Below are positions 35,340 through 47,890 of a stretch of DNA of 64,000 nucleotides, in pieces. Under the pieces are notes generated by a model. That model saw only the letters and a list, made by a program, of their open reading frames with translations, made no database searches and was not told the origin of the DNA. The first letter of the stretch is position 1, and each line of letters starts with the position of its first letter. The DNA comes from Mytilus californianus (lineage: Eukaryota; Mollusca; Bivalvia; Mytilida; Mytilidae): NCBI RefSeq assembly GCF_021869535.1, contig NW_026262668.1:72995558-73059557 (forward strand), given 5' to 3'. A program made the position numbers and the translations under genes.

Positions 35340-35770
35340 AAAAAAAAATCTGTGTCAAATAAAATGCATACATAAGCTGCAATTGTCCTTTCCATACACA
35401 AATTAACAGAGTGTTCTTATAGCCTGAGCCAAATCTAAATTCTGGAAATATACCAATTCTAAACAACTTATTTATCGAGCATATGTTCTTCTCAATGTCA
35501 AGGGTCCTTCAATATATAATATATTATGATTGTGTATTAAAGATTAAAACTTATTTCTGCATGTTTCGCTTTAAAACGGAAGGAAAATATATTTACAAAA
35601 ATGAGTATTCGTTGAAAGATTAATAACCAAGGTTTTGAATCCAAGGTAAAGATGGCCATAGCCAAATTTGGAACGTCATTTCGAAATTTTGGTCTGCAAT
35701 GCTTTTCAACTTGGTAATTTATTTAGGTTTTCAATCAGTTAGATTGGAGCGCCTATGATGAGTTTTATGT
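35340..35770 (+). mobile_element. right part of the repeated element (inverted partner 45.84-46.19 kb)
   Basis: Matches in reverse complement across 'AGAGTGTTCTTAT', 'CGAGCATATGTTCTTCT' and 'AACCAAGGTTTTGAATCC'. Its last part (35650-35760) is one monomer of the repeat array at 45450-45860. Confidence 0.65.
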
Positions 35771-37140
35771 GGACGAAATGTGCATCCATTGTACTTTATT
35801 AGCCGAGTATATCTATATATAAGTTTTTAAAAGTGCACAACTGATCGGTCCACAATTATAAGATGATTATAATTTAAATTAACAATGTTTAAAAGAAAGA
35901 GATCATATCACTTGTGCAATAAGCATTAACTGAAGATGTTAACAACAGGCCATGTAAATCATTTGGGGAATACTAAGGGAACAACCGTTTACTTTGAACG
36001 GGGTAATTGTGTCACATTTTGTTCATACGATTACAAGTGTCGCATTTATTTTTTGTTTGTTTTGTTAACCTTTAAAATAAATTAATGGAATAAAAAGTTA
36101 TTAATTTCCTTCTCCCGGATTTTTTTGTCCAAAATGAGAATCATCATTTGTTTTGAATTTTGTCGTTACATTTAGAGTATCATACTTCAAGGATTTCATT
36201 TAAAAAGCCGTTAGTGATATACATATTTAGAAAATGCCTGCTTCAACAATTTCATTGATAGTAAACTGTGTAACCGTGATAAACATAAATAAAGCCACGT
36301 ATCGGACGTAAGTGTATTTCAAACTATAGTTGTTCCATAAATTCGTGTTTTATTTGCGATATGCATAAACTGTTAAAGATAAATTTAATTTAGAAAATAA
36401 TTCTGTTTACTGTATCAATGATAGACTCTCGGCGTTCTTTTAGGAATGTAATACATGCCCCCTATACGTTCATTCGTACCTTTTGTCAAAATGTAAGAAA
36501 GATCTATAAGAAAGACATCGGATAATGAAGAATTGTACCTTATTCTTTGTAATTAAAATGTGCGAATAACCCATAAAATATTTATTTTGTTTCAATCAGA
36601 TGACAAACGATTGCCATAGGAATGTTTTATTCCTGACTAGTCAGTTTTATCCCAATTGAATCGAAATAGAATTTTGCAATGTGTCAAAAATCTTAATGGT
36701 ATTTGATCTATTATTAGTTTTTGAGTTATGTATTCGTCACACATCAAAAAATACAAAGTTACGATACTTTAAATATGAACTAAATTTTGAAAGGAAAATC
36801 TTCTTTACGGGCTATTTCAGATATTTACATATACTGTTAAGTTATAAATAGAAATAAATGGGTAAACGGAAAAAGATAGGAGAGCGTTCCCGAGGAAACA
36901 ACAACAACAGTCACTGCTGTAAGTTATTCTTGCATATCTCATATGACTTCTTGCTTGTGTATAGCTACTATTTAAAACTCTTCGACCCATCCGCTCCTAC
37001 AACTAAAAACTTGCATAAAAAAGAGAAATAAGAATAATTTCCTGCCAGCAACTTTTTTTATCATGTGTACTATATTTGTATTTTTATGTCCTAGTGATTC
37101 AAAATGATTAAAACTGAAACCTTATAGAATGGTGTCAAAA
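35771..37140. other. intergenic, nothing recognised
   Basis: AT-rich; no gene or repeat that I can support. Confidence 0.4.
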
Positions 37141-37520
37141 TAGAATGGTATTCGCCTTTTCAGAAACTAAAGGACTATGGGAAATTGCATTGCTCGTTTC
37201 CCTTAAACAAAAATAATATCACGTCATAGATTTCATTTCCATTGTTTATGACGGTTTTTACCAATCACAGCGTTTTAGTGTGACGTTGCTCACGATATTG
37301 GTGTCTGTTTGAAAATATGCAATGGAAAGCGTGTCCCAATAGACAACTTTCGAGTTCGTTGCATTTCCGTCAAATCTTTGGGTTAAGTGAACATCATTCG
37401 TGCGTTTAAGGGCATCGTCACTTCCTTTCCCATTTTGAGCGAGCGGTTTGAAAAATTTGATGCTATGTTGCACGAATCATTCGACATATCAAATTCTTAT
37501 AATTGACAATCAGCACTGCT
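37141..37520 (-). other. unassigned open stretch, 71 codons
   Basis: The minus strand is open over 37258-37473 with an even composition (T-Q-R-F-D-G-N and Y-W-D-T-L-S-I-A-Y segments). There is no recognised domain and no convincing splice partner. It is GC-richer than its flanks. It could be an old repeat-derived fragment; I do not call a gene. Confidence 0.15.
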
Positions 37521-39150
37521 GTCATTAGGGAAATGTTATTAAGTACCTACGGAACAAACATTATTTCTAGTTTATCCTGCACAATGACGACCACTAAGAC
37601 GATTGATGAACGTTAATAGTGCAGGGATGCAGGCGATCCCCTCTATCTGGTAAATGACGTCATAAATACGCGCATAATTGACGACTTTTTCCGGTGCAGG
37701 ACATAACTCAGAAATGGTCTATTGAAGCTCGTTTTCTGCTAATAAATATCATATATCATTCGAAAGAATATAAAAGTTGATTTTGTGCTTTGTTTATTGT
37801 TCTATGTTGGTAACAACGTCGAATATTTGATATCAGAGATCGCAAAGTTGTAGAAGCATGCATGTGAAAGATTGCTTTAGACAAAAGTGAATCTGTGTCA
37901 TGTTATTTTCCCAAATAGAGCTTTCTTGCAATTTGACGAAAGTTACGTACGCTTGACAAATCATGAGTATGTCCCGTTTGAGGGATCTTTAATTTTTGAC
38001 CTTTGAATTATTTTAAAAATATGACATGTTTATGTAATCCTAATCCAGACTTTCATGGGACATAGGGTAAAGTATAATACCACCAGGGGAAGGAGATACC
38101 TCAACAAGATTTGCTAAACATACATGTAGGCTCGTCAGAAGAAGCAAAAATACTAATATTGTTTGCTCATCACACCAAAAAACATTCTAAAGGCAAACAT
38201 ATTGCCCCCCTCCCCCCAAAAAACAAGAATTAAATTTGAAAACAAATGACCCCCTAATACATTTGAAAAATGAAAAAATAAGTTTTCTCAGACAGAATGA
38301 AAATGAACAGGTATCATTTTCATTGTTATTAATGAGCATGCATAGTTTTCAATCATCCGAAAATGCAAATTTCATTATAATTTTATAAATCATCAGTACT
38401 TTTTGAAGTAAAAGATTTCTGCTTTAAGATGTAAGAATAATTTTGAAAATATACTTAGCCTTATAAAATTTTGAAAGTAGCAAAATATTACCCAACCCCT
38501 GAACTTCGTGAAAACTTAATTATAAAAAAAAATTATAATACATGTATTCTTTCAAGTAAAACACACTAATCAGCATGCTCCCTTCGTTCATTTGCCACTG
38601 AACGTTAAGCAACAAAAAACAATCAATCTCATCATTGATATCAATTATAAGCATCAGCTATGAATTGGAACTAAATACTCACCTTTACTGATTATATAAA
38701 TAATAATGTCAAACATCTAAATTATCATATACAAGTAACCGACACATCACTGGATAGCAATTTAAGTTATACAAGAATCCCCCAAAATAGAGAAATAATC
38801 ACATAACACACTTAACTACCACATAACAATTCCACCCATGTGAAGTCTATTATCAAGGTGTAAACAGGAAGTCGAAGTCCCTATTTATGTTAGAACTGAT
38901 AATAGTTTCCTGATGTGGATACATTTCATTTCTATTTCTATATCTGAATTCGTTACCAAAAGATATATTCGGAATCTCTGCGGGAAGTCTATCTATCTAG
39001 GCCCTTTGGCAATAACCTTTAAAAAGATTCTTACTAGTAAGAATAATCGAAATCCGTGTAGTGAAACATTTAGTGTGTGCAAATATAAAACGAAATGTAA
39101 AAGGTTTATTGTATAAATTAGAATGTACCATAGTTTGTTTGATTTTCCAT
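37521..39150. other. intergenic, nothing recognised
   Basis: At 38580-38635 'GCCACTGAACGTTAAGCAAC' with 'CAATCAATC' looks like a repeat 3' tail (a similar one lies at 56628). Nothing else was seen. Confidence 0.4.
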
Positions 39151-39152
39151 TG

Positions 39153-39264
39153 AAAAAGTGTGAGGGTATCTACACATACACCACAGTTCCATGTCAGCCC
39201 TCTGATTGGTTTACCCGATGCTTGAAAATGGTCCTGTGGTGTATATTAGATACCTCACACTTTT
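39153..39264. mobile_element. foldback element 1 (hairpin MITE)
   Basis: The left arm 39153-39186 ('AAAAAGTGTGAGGGTATCTA', then 'CACATACACCACAG') is reverse-complementary to the right arm 39234-39264 ('CTGTGGTGTATATTAGATAC', then 'CTCACACTTTT') around a 47-bp loop. The arms share sequence with foldback 2 at 40510. Confidence 0.75.
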
Positions 39265-39618
39265 AGCCAGAAACTACAATGTAACACATTTTCTTTCCTG
39301 GAATATTTTTCAACCCTAAAACTAAAGTGTTGGGTAGTTGTTTCATTGGTGAATACCCCGTTTCCTTTCTTTTTCATATAATAAGTATAACAATGAATTT
39401 TAATAACTGTATTATTTAAAAAAAAATGTGAGACTGAACGCCACATATATAAATCCTCTGATCCTACCAAAATAGATGCACATAATTCCATAATGCAAAC
39501 AAATTCACTACAAAAAATGCACATAATTCCATTATAAAAACATTCCTTTGAATGAAAGACACCAAAACCATTCAACATAATCCACAAATACTGAATTAAT
39601 CACACATATACATTGTAA

Positions 39619-40428
39619 TTAACCTCCATTATTAGAATTGGACATGCATCCAGTCAACAAACTTCCAAAGCCTCCTCCAGCACTATTTGATGGTTCACGA
39701 TTTTCCGTTTTCATGATATTAGATACTTTGTTAACGCCTACTGACTGTTCACCAAACATTACATGTACGTCCTTAATCTAGAGGTCTCCTGTAAAAGGCT
39801 GTCCCATTCAGATCACGTACAATATTCAAATACTGTTCCGTGATAATTCTTGGAAAGTACAGGGTTTTGAAGGTAGTGTTTTAAGACTTGGGCACTTAGG
39901 TTCCACTGATCTGAGTCCACCTGAAAAAAAATGAAGTATTGACATTCAGTGACATAAAAATCATACATTGAACAAAACTGATTATTGAAATATAAAACAA
40001 TTTCATTTGGCCTGGATGGGGTAAAATGTAATAAGCATACACACGGCACAATATACCCGTGTTTACCTTATTGTTTTCCATAAAAGAAGCACCTGTTGTA
40101 GCGCGGACCTCGACGAAGACACCTGGATTTTCTGAAAATCGTCAGTCAAGTGTTGATGACCCAAATACACAAAAGAACCAATTGAAATACACAATAAAAG
40201 CACAAATACTACAAAATTGTAAGAAAAATGAAACTTACCATAGTACGTTTTGTTGGCTCTGCCCTTGAATAAAATATAGCTTCCCGTCTGATCATTTCCA
40301 AGTTCGAACTGGTCCACGGACAGATTCCGATGCTCGTTCACACCTCTGAGCCCGAACAGTTTACTGTTGTAGAAAAAGTTTAAAAAGTCAATGTCAGTGA
40401 CCACCATTTTTGCAGCCATTTCAGACGA
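39619..40428 (-). pseudogene. broken DUF3504 (Crypton-derived, KIAA1958/ZMYM-like) gene
   Basis: Reading down the minus strand, a first exon-like piece (40428-40239, acceptor TTTCAG, donor TATG|GTAAGT) encodes L-F-G-L-R-G-x-N-E-H-R-N-L, Q-F-E-L-G-N-D and K-T-Y-Y. This is the conserved start of the DUF3504 domain, a captured Crypton tyrosine-recombinase-like fold also found in KIAA1958 and ZMYM proteins. After an intron (acceptor CAG at 39921) come G-G-L-R, V-L-K-H-Y, then F-Y-R-R-P-L-D, then V-G-V-N-K-V-S-N-I-M-K, each in a different frame with intervening stops. It ends at 39619. The catalytic C-terminal half is not present. The locus lies between two related foldback elements. Confidence 0.6.
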
Positions 40429-40509
40429 CTGAAACCCGCAGATTGATAATGCAGCGGGAAAAGCACTTTTTATCACGTGATATCAGTTGTGAACTTTGAC
40501 ACATGTCAT

Positions 40510-40650
40510 TTACCAAACAAAAAAGTGATTGGCTATGTGTAGATACACCATAGGATGGACTAAATTTCACTCGAAAGCAAAGCTTTCTCGTGGAATTTAG
40601 TCCCTCCTATGGTGTATCTACACATACCCAACACTTTTTAATTTGGTAAC
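40510..40650. mobile_element. foldback element 2 (near-palindrome, about 140 bp)
   Basis: Arms 40510-40578 and 40583-40650 are reverse complements along about 68 bases with few mismatches ('ATGTGTAGATACACCATAGG' in the left arm; 'CCTATGGTGTATCTACACAT' in the right). The centre is the short palindrome AAGCAAAGCTTT. Ends carry 'TTACCAAA..AAAAAGTG' and 'CACTTTTTAATTTGGTAA'. Related to foldback 1. Confidence 0.85.
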
Positions 40651-41835
40651 TATAACAAGTCAACTACTAAGTGTCCAGAAGCAGATGTAGCATTTAGTTG
40701 TAGTTAAAATGTGTTTATCTACTATCTATTCGTGTTGTTCTACGATCTATTCGTGTTTGTGCCATGGTGCTGTCTGTCCTTCGACTTATGACTCTTAGTT
40801 ACCTCTTTTGTAACTTCTTACTTTTACTTCCATGGGAATTATACAGAGCTACCACCGGGTTGTAACAGGTTACTTGATATCATTGAAAACAGAGAAAGTA
40901 CTTCAGGGTATATAGGTCTATGCTTTCAGTTCGGAAAGAATCTACCCATAAGTGAGCAGAAAAGCTTCAACTTTACAGTCTGTTCAGCTGTCATTAAAAA
41001 TAGACGACTGGCAAACATTGACACTGTGACTTCAACGTTGTATTGTGCAGTTTTATAAGAATAATGATAATCATATATATGTTTTTATTTTAGAATGTAA
41101 ACTCAGCCTACACATAGAATTTTCACTATAAAAGGTTATCACTGGTCAATATGGAAATGAAAGGTGAAGAATAACATTTTATTGACATATTTTCTTATCC
41201 TTATTTCTGTATATTGAAATATAAAAAAAATTCTAAAAAAAATCTTACACAAAAATATACAATTTTTTATAAAAAAACATCTTATACAAAAAATATTGAA
41301 ACAACTTAGCATAATGCTTTCTCTAACTCTCATCTGACAGGGAATAGCAAATTGTAAAACGATCATAAAGTTATTATTGGCTATAAGCACTGGCACATGA
41401 ATAGAAGAGCAGAATTTCAATGTACCCCCGTGTGCATATATTTTATCTATCCAAGGGATATATTTTTGTCCTTTAAAACTTATATATATAAATATCTTGT
41501 AGGCCTTGCGCTTACAATGCGATTTCCCAATTAATTAATAATCCCAAGGGGCATTATTCTTGAAAATCAATTTTGATCTGCACTGATTTTCGATGTTGTC
41601 CGAGACATCGCTGATATAAACCTCTGATATAAGTTTGATAAAAACCTGTCAAGAATTGTACACGTGAGAGCGCTTACAAGACCAGACGAACGCCCTGTAT
41701 TTCTATGTCCCCCGCAACGCGCCGCGCAGGGGCCAATAAAAGAAGATAATAGAAAGCGGTTAAAAATCCCGAAAATTTGTTAATTCTTATAATTTGAAAT
41801 TCTTCAATGTAGTATTGGTTCTATATGTTTTGTAG
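40651..41835. other. upstream region / presumed first intron of the amine oxidase gene
   Basis: The frame of the amine-oxidase exon runs back without an ATG to an acceptor at 41834-41835, so coding must start in an upstream exon. One candidate is ATG GAA ATG AAA G|GTGAAG at 41151-41163, whose phase would fit. However, a TATAAAAGG at 41127 lies too close upstream for it to be that exon's promoter. Undecided. Confidence 0.3.
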
Positions 41836-44560
41836 GACCAAGTTATACCAACATATCAGGACAGAGATGGCGGATAATAGCTTTTTTACTCGGACTGTTG
41901 TCTATTGGGTTAGCAATAGCACTCACCGTTGTCGTTATAAAGAACAACAAATATGACAAGCTAGAAATTGAACCATGTCCAACCACTAGTGAAAAATACG
42001 GAAAAAAAAACCTTGAACTATCAGATACACGTTCTGTATTTGTTCATCTGACAAAAGATGAAATTGAAGGACTCCGAGCGTTTTTATACGACCAACAAGA
42101 ATTAAATCTCGTAGACCTGAAAGACATTGACGTAGACAAAAATTTTATTTTTTTAAGTGATTTATATTTACCCGAGAAAAAAGATGTCTTAAGATACCTT
42201 GATAAGAATGGACCAAAACCACCAAGAGAAGCTCATGTTATCATATTCAAAGGAAATGAACAACCACCATATATTCAGGAAATCATAGTTGGCCCACTAC
42301 CAACGCCAACATACTACCGATCCGTGCCATTTAGGCCTGAGAAAATCCCATACATAAACCGCCCACCATTTAGCGGAAATGAATATCAAAAAATGTTAAA
42401 ATTTTTAAAAGAAAACATTGATCCTTACCTTGGTTTTATGTTCATTGATATTTTTGGCGCACGACTTACAAATTGTAATGATGCCTGTCTTCATTTTGGA
42501 AATGTTGTACCCGTATCTCCTATACTCTCTGGCGAAAACAAAAGGAAAATGTGGGCGTCATTAAATCATATTTCAGAGTACTCGCTATACCGGCCATTAG
42601 ATTTTTCTGTACTTGTTGATATAGATATTAAGGTATTTACTATTGAAAAGATTTGGTTCAATAGTACAATATTTAATAACATCACTGAAGTGTTAACATT
42701 TTATAATCAAAACAAAGAAACTATTTCCAAAATTGCTTACCCAGTGTATAGCTCTGACGATTTTTCTACTTTGAACCAGCGAGGCATTCCTCCAATGGAT
42801 CCACCGCTTAGAAACCCAAAACAGTTTTCGCCTGATGGTAAGCGATACAATGTCCAAGGACGTCATGTTGAATACATGTTTTGGAAATTTGATTTTCGAA
42901 TGTCTACAATACATGGACCACAGTTGTATGATATCCGATTTAAGAACGAACGTATTGCTTATGAACTTAGTGTACAGGAAATTGCTGTTTTTTATTCTGG
43001 TTTTAAACCAAATGATATTTTAGCACAATTTCTGGATAGCATTGCACTTATAGGCTTGCAATCAAAAGTTTTGTTTCCGGGTGTTGACTGTCCCGAAGAT
43101 GCTACACTTATTGGCTCTAGTTTCCATGTAGGAGGTGTAAGTGCATATGAATTAACAACCTCGTTTTGTCTGTTTGAATTGAATACAGGTATGTCATTTA
43201 GGAGGCATCATTCTTACTGGTTTGGTAATGGCAGATTTTACGAAGGAATGGAAAGTGTAGTTCTTGTCTTAAGGACCATTCCTACAATTGGCAATTATGA
43301 CTATATAATAGATTTCATTTTCTACCCTAATGGAGCGTTAGAAGTCAAGGTGACGAGCACAGGCTATGTCAGAGCATTATTCTATACAAAAGGCGACGAA
43401 AAATATTCATTCAAGCTACATGATAATTTTGGAGCGCCAATTCATCATCATCTATTTCATATAAAAGCCGATCTAGATATAAAGGGTACATCAAACAGAT
43501 TTGCAACATTGGATATAGACACAGAACAGATTGAAAACCGGTTCTCGGAAGTTCCTAATGAAAAAATTATCCAACTCAAGTTTAAAACTTCTGTCAAAGA
43601 AACGGAAAAAGCCGCAGCTTACCGTTTTAATTTCGATGCCCCAAAGTACCTAGTTATGTACAACGAACAAATTAAGGATAAATATGGTAATGTTAAAAGT
43701 TATAGAATTTTAAATAAAGGCATGACTTATCAGTTATTACCAGTAGGATATGGAAATGAACCAATAGCTAGTTGGGCACGTTACCAAATGGCAGTTACCA
43801 AATATAACGAGTCCGAGCGAACCAGTTCTTCTGTTTATGGTTCTTTAGATATAAAAGAACCAGTAGTAGATTTCCAGAAATACATTGACAACAATGATTC
43901 TATTTTAGATGAAGTAAGTCTTTATATAAACTGTGTGTTTATACATTAGTATATATTTTATTTTACAATGCATGTATCGACGACACATATATCAAAATGT
44001 AAGAAATATACTACACAAAAAATTAAAAAACAGAATCCAAACAAAACTGGGGGCATCGGAGAGTCTTTTAACTTTCCAGGTGGAAACAAAACTGTGTCTA
44101 GATAAAAAATAGAGAGGAACACATATAAGTTTCATTTGCATATTAATTTGATTTAATTTGTAGTTTGAACATACGATTTACCTTTCAATACCTTTATTGA
44201 AAATTGTGTTTCCTTTCTTTACTAAAATGCTGCTCTTCATAGTGTTTTCTTCGTCTTCAGGATTTGGTAGCCTGGATTACAATGGGACAATATCACATTC
44301 CACACACAGAAGATCTTCCTGTCACAACATCGCCTGGTATGGATAATAGTTGTTTATTCTTGCCTTATAATTATTTTGCTGAAGATGCAGCTATTTCCTC
44401 TAAAAATGCTGTACGCGTAGAGCCGATACAAAAGTCCAGAAGAGGATCAGCTGTAACAGTCCAGCGATATGGCGTGAAACGGGAGTCCAATTGTCTTCCA
44501 AATGATCATAACTATGACGATTTAATAAAACAATATCCAAAGTGGATCATCGATAATTGA
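41836..44560 (+). CDS. AOC: copper-containing primary amine oxidase, membrane-anchored (5' exon missing)
   Basis: Exons 41836-43913 and 44261-44560, phase-0 junction GAA|GTAAGT..TCTTCAG|GAT, giving about 791 residues plus an unplaced 5' start. The enzyme oxidises primary amines to aldehydes, releasing ammonia and hydrogen peroxide, using copper and topaquinone. The topaquinone motif N-Y-D-Y is at 43293-43304 (the first Tyr is modified). The catalytic-base Asp is in Q-F-L-D (43035), ahead of the conserved G-V-D-C-P. The copper ligands are H-x-H within I-H-H-H (43443-43451) and the first His of Y-H-I-P-H-T-E-D (44294, exon 2). R-R-H-H-S and W-A-R-Y-Q-M-A-V-T are also family-typical. The N-terminus has a 22-residue hydrophobic signal anchor (about 41865-41940), as in vertebrate AOC2/AOC3, so it is probably a type II ectoenzyme. 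AATAAA at 44816 may end the transcript. No disabling change was seen. Confidence 0.92.
43914..44260 (+). other. intron of the amine oxidase gene (347 bp)
   Basis: GTAAGT donor, pyrimidine-rich TTTTCTTCGTCTTCAG acceptor; AT-rich; phase 0. Without splicing the frame would stop 11 codons after the donor and lose the third copper-binding histidine. Confidence 0.9.
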
Positions 44561-45380
44561 ATAGTAAGAATAATAATGATAATTTAATTTGATGTACCCT
44601 TTTCTATGTTTATATGTTAGAATTTCTTATGTTTTATGTCTTTTATTGGTAAATTTAACCTTGCATTGTGATCTTCGAATTTACCAGACGCACAATGATC
44701 TTAGTATTTCCTTAACCCTGACAACAGGTCAGTGTATATTAGATTTTAAAATACAAATATTGGGGATATGATCGCAAGAAACTTGCTGGTGAATAATTAA
44801 AATGAAAACACAGAAAATAAATCATCAAATGTAAGCATTTACATCTAAATTTAGCAAACGACGAGAACAAACTTTGTAGAAGTGTTGTAGAAATAAATTC
44901 AGAATTATGTTTTGAGGTTAAATTTCAGAGCATTCAACTCAATTTATTTTTATACTAGCTGCCTATGTCACAGAAACATACCAGTAATTCGTATATATAC
45001 ATAGCCCGAAGCTAGATTTGCACAAGCCAAAGTATAACAGTAAAATTGCAACAAGCGCTTTTAAATGCAGTAAGGCAAATTCAAACGATCTGTTTTCTAA
45101 CAATAATAGTAATTTCTGCTGCCTCTTATATACAATTAATGTAAATAAATCGAGAAGACCTTACATGTCAAGTACTTGCCTTATAATCGAAAACCCAAAA
45201 CTGATAATTATGAGAAAAATAAAAAAAACAACAATAGACTGACCCTATATGTTCATAGTAGTAAAAGTTTTGAGTACGATTATCTTACTTAGACTAAGAA
45301 ATCAACCATTCAAAATACTGAATTTGGAGTTTCGAGCACAAATTTTGTACTCATACGAGTACTGAGTACAGTTTCATGAC
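44561..45380. other. 3' flank of the amine oxidase gene
   Basis: Candidate poly(A) signal AATAAA at 44816-44821. The 74-codon plus-strand frame at 45018-45242 has no motif. Confidence 0.45.
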
Positions 45381-45384
45381 TCAG

Positions 45385-45870
45385 ATGCCTGGCTTATGAT
45401 TGCGCTTTTCGTCAACAACAGTGGCATGCAATTCTAAACATGTTGAAAGCAAATCAGTTACGAATTTGAAGAGCACTGAAAATCAAATTCCCAAATTTTT
45501 TTTCCAAATATTGCTAAGGTTATATATTCCTTGGTCGAAAAAACAAAACTCATCAAAACTACCAGGCAAATAATTTGGAACGCCAGACGCAAATTTCGTC
45601 TACATAAGAATTATCAGTAGCGCTCGAATAAAATAGTTGGAAGGCCAAATCAAATACGAAGTTGAAGAGCATAAAAAACAAAAAATTCAGAAAAGTTGTT
45701 CTCAATACGCCTAGAACACTCTAATATTCGGAATGATTTTAACATTTTATAAATAGTGGTGCTCGAAACTTACTATTTGAAACCCAGTTAATAACCAAGT
45801 TAAAAAGCATTGGAAACCCAAATTCCGAAATGACGTTTCAAATTTGAGTAAGATCATCTATGCCTGGGAT
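45385..45870 (-). repeat. degenerate tandem repeat, three monomers of about 140-190 bp
   Basis: A block 'GAA(G/T)TTGAAGAGCA' or 'AAGTTAAAAAGCATTGGAAA' recurs at about 45460, 45657 and 45793. Each is followed by 'AAATTCC.AAA' and a 'TAAG..AT.TATGCC'-like block, and 'GACGCAAATTTCGTCTACAT' occurs at about 45588. One inverted monomer ends the element at 35650-35760. Confidence 0.6.
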
Positions 45871-47890
45871 TCAAAACCTTGGTTATTAATCTTTTAACGA
45901 ATGTATATTTTTTAATATATTTTCCTTTCATTTTAAAGCACAACATGCATGAATTATCTTTATTGTTTATACATAAAAAGAATATATTCTATATTGAAAT
46001 GACTCCTGACATTAAGAAGAACATATGCCCGATAAATTAGTTGTTTAGAGTTGGTAGATTTCTTGAATTTAGAATTAGCTCAGTCGATAAGAACACTCTG
46101 TAAATTGGTGTATGGAAAGGCACTTGTAGCTTATGTATATATTTTATTTTACATTTTTTTTTTATCAAAATAGAACACAAATTGACATTGAAATGACATG
46201 GATGAGTTTAATAGTATGAAAGTAAGAAAATATGTTTTTACATGCATATTGTGAATAAATTTGAGGCAACAGAAGTTAATTGATGTTCACATATTGATGA
46301 TCCATAAATATATATAAATCAAGGTAAAAAAACGACAAAAACTGAGGGAATAGCATGAACTCAAAAAAGGGTGACAAGGGAAACGTCTCCTAATATGCAT
46401 GCATCGACCGACATGCGAATCAATCGGGAATAGGGTACGAGATCAGACGACTATTCTGGCATCTTAAGATCTTAGACCGCGAACACATGTCGCTAGTGCG
46501 TTGAGACACAGACATGTAGTGATAGTACTACTTACATAGCGTCGGTTTTCCTCATAAAAGAGAGGCAGAAGACACAAACTTACTCAAAGACAAACTATCA
46601 ACGCTAAATGAAAACCAAAATAAGGACTAGAAGACAAAGTGAAGTGTGAACATGCACGAGCGTAATGTATTAATATAGATATGTAAACGCCATTACGATG
46701 GGGCAGATGGTATGTAACTGTAGAGAAATGGGAAGTTGACAATTGGAAATTTGAAAACATCACGTTTGTCATAGATTCTAGTTTGAAGTCGCCAATCTGT
46801 TATTATCTAGGAAAAGATAAAAATATGAAGCAGATCTTCTAGTTTTCGTATTATCCTTAATCTAAAATTCACGTGGGTAAACACTATATAAGCCCGCACT
46901 GGAATGTGGTTTATTGAGTGACAGGACAGCATCCATATATCTAAAAGTTAAATGAAATAGCTTTGCAAGATACTTATACCGCAATACATACATGTAAATA
47001 CAAGTTTCACTGTGAATTATTTCCATATATTTGTGCACATATCTTTCACATTCCATCCTCCGAGTCAGTAAGAGACTTACGAGATACAAAACTAAATATT
47101 GGGCTTATTTATAATCGTAAGAGTCTGAAGCCAAAAGACAATGTTTCCTGTTGATTCTTTTATAACTTGATATGAGATTGTTAATGACAAGAAAAATACT
47201 GAAATAATTGTTCCTCGGGTTAGGTTGAGTAACATTAACGGTACCAATTTTATAACACCAGATGCACATTTCAAAAATTAATGTCTGGACAAGGAATGAA
47301 GCAACCAAAATTTGGTTGAAGACCACGAATATGTTCCACTCATCAGAGGCATAATCATATCCTCTTGCCTTCTTCGTGACGTATCACCTAGTACTAACTA
47401 TCACCGGATTTTAAAATGTAATCATCAACAATATTAGTGCCACAAGTGGTGCAGGAACTGCCAAACTATCATGAATATAATATAATGTATTTAGTATTGA
47501 TCAATATTTAGTTTTCTATGTACTTTTTTATTTTGTATTTGTTTGTTTGTCTTTTCATCTTTTTTCTTAATTCGGGGAATCATTATCCTTCATGATGATG
47601 ATGATGGGTCGGTGTTTAACGTCCAGTGGCTACATGCATATCAAGACGAGAACTTGTAATGCGAAATGAATATGAAACATGCTTTGTTCTAGACTGACAA
47701 TATAAGCCCAATTTTAACGTGCTATTTCACAAAGTAACAATCCGCAAGAAGACATGTAACCCTACCTGGACAATTTATTCTGACTTCAAACCGACCAATA
47801 TTTGCTCCTACTCCTAAACGTCGCGTAACTAGTGATAACGAATTAAATAACAATTTTCAAGTCTTTGGTTTGATCCAGACGATAACGCAC
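45840..47890 (-). mobile_element. inverted copy of the 31.65-35.77 kb element
   Basis: Block order is exactly reversed and complemented relative to 31650-35770. It lacks the extra 32.4-34.06 kb segment and the 34.9-35.15 kb repeat, so it preserves the simpler arrangement (about 2 kb). It carries a decayed reverse-transcriptase frame at 46862-47000 (F-R-Y-M-D-A-V-L-S-L-N, Y-P-R-E-F), also without the second catalytic Asp. Confidence 0.65.

Noticed and set aside
37258-37473. 71-codon minus-strand gene
   Set aside because: No recognisable domain, promoter or splice partner; kept only as an unassigned open stretch.
41898-41900. Start codon of the amine oxidase at 41898
   Set aside because: It is TTG inside the membrane anchor; the frame continues upstream to a splice acceptor.
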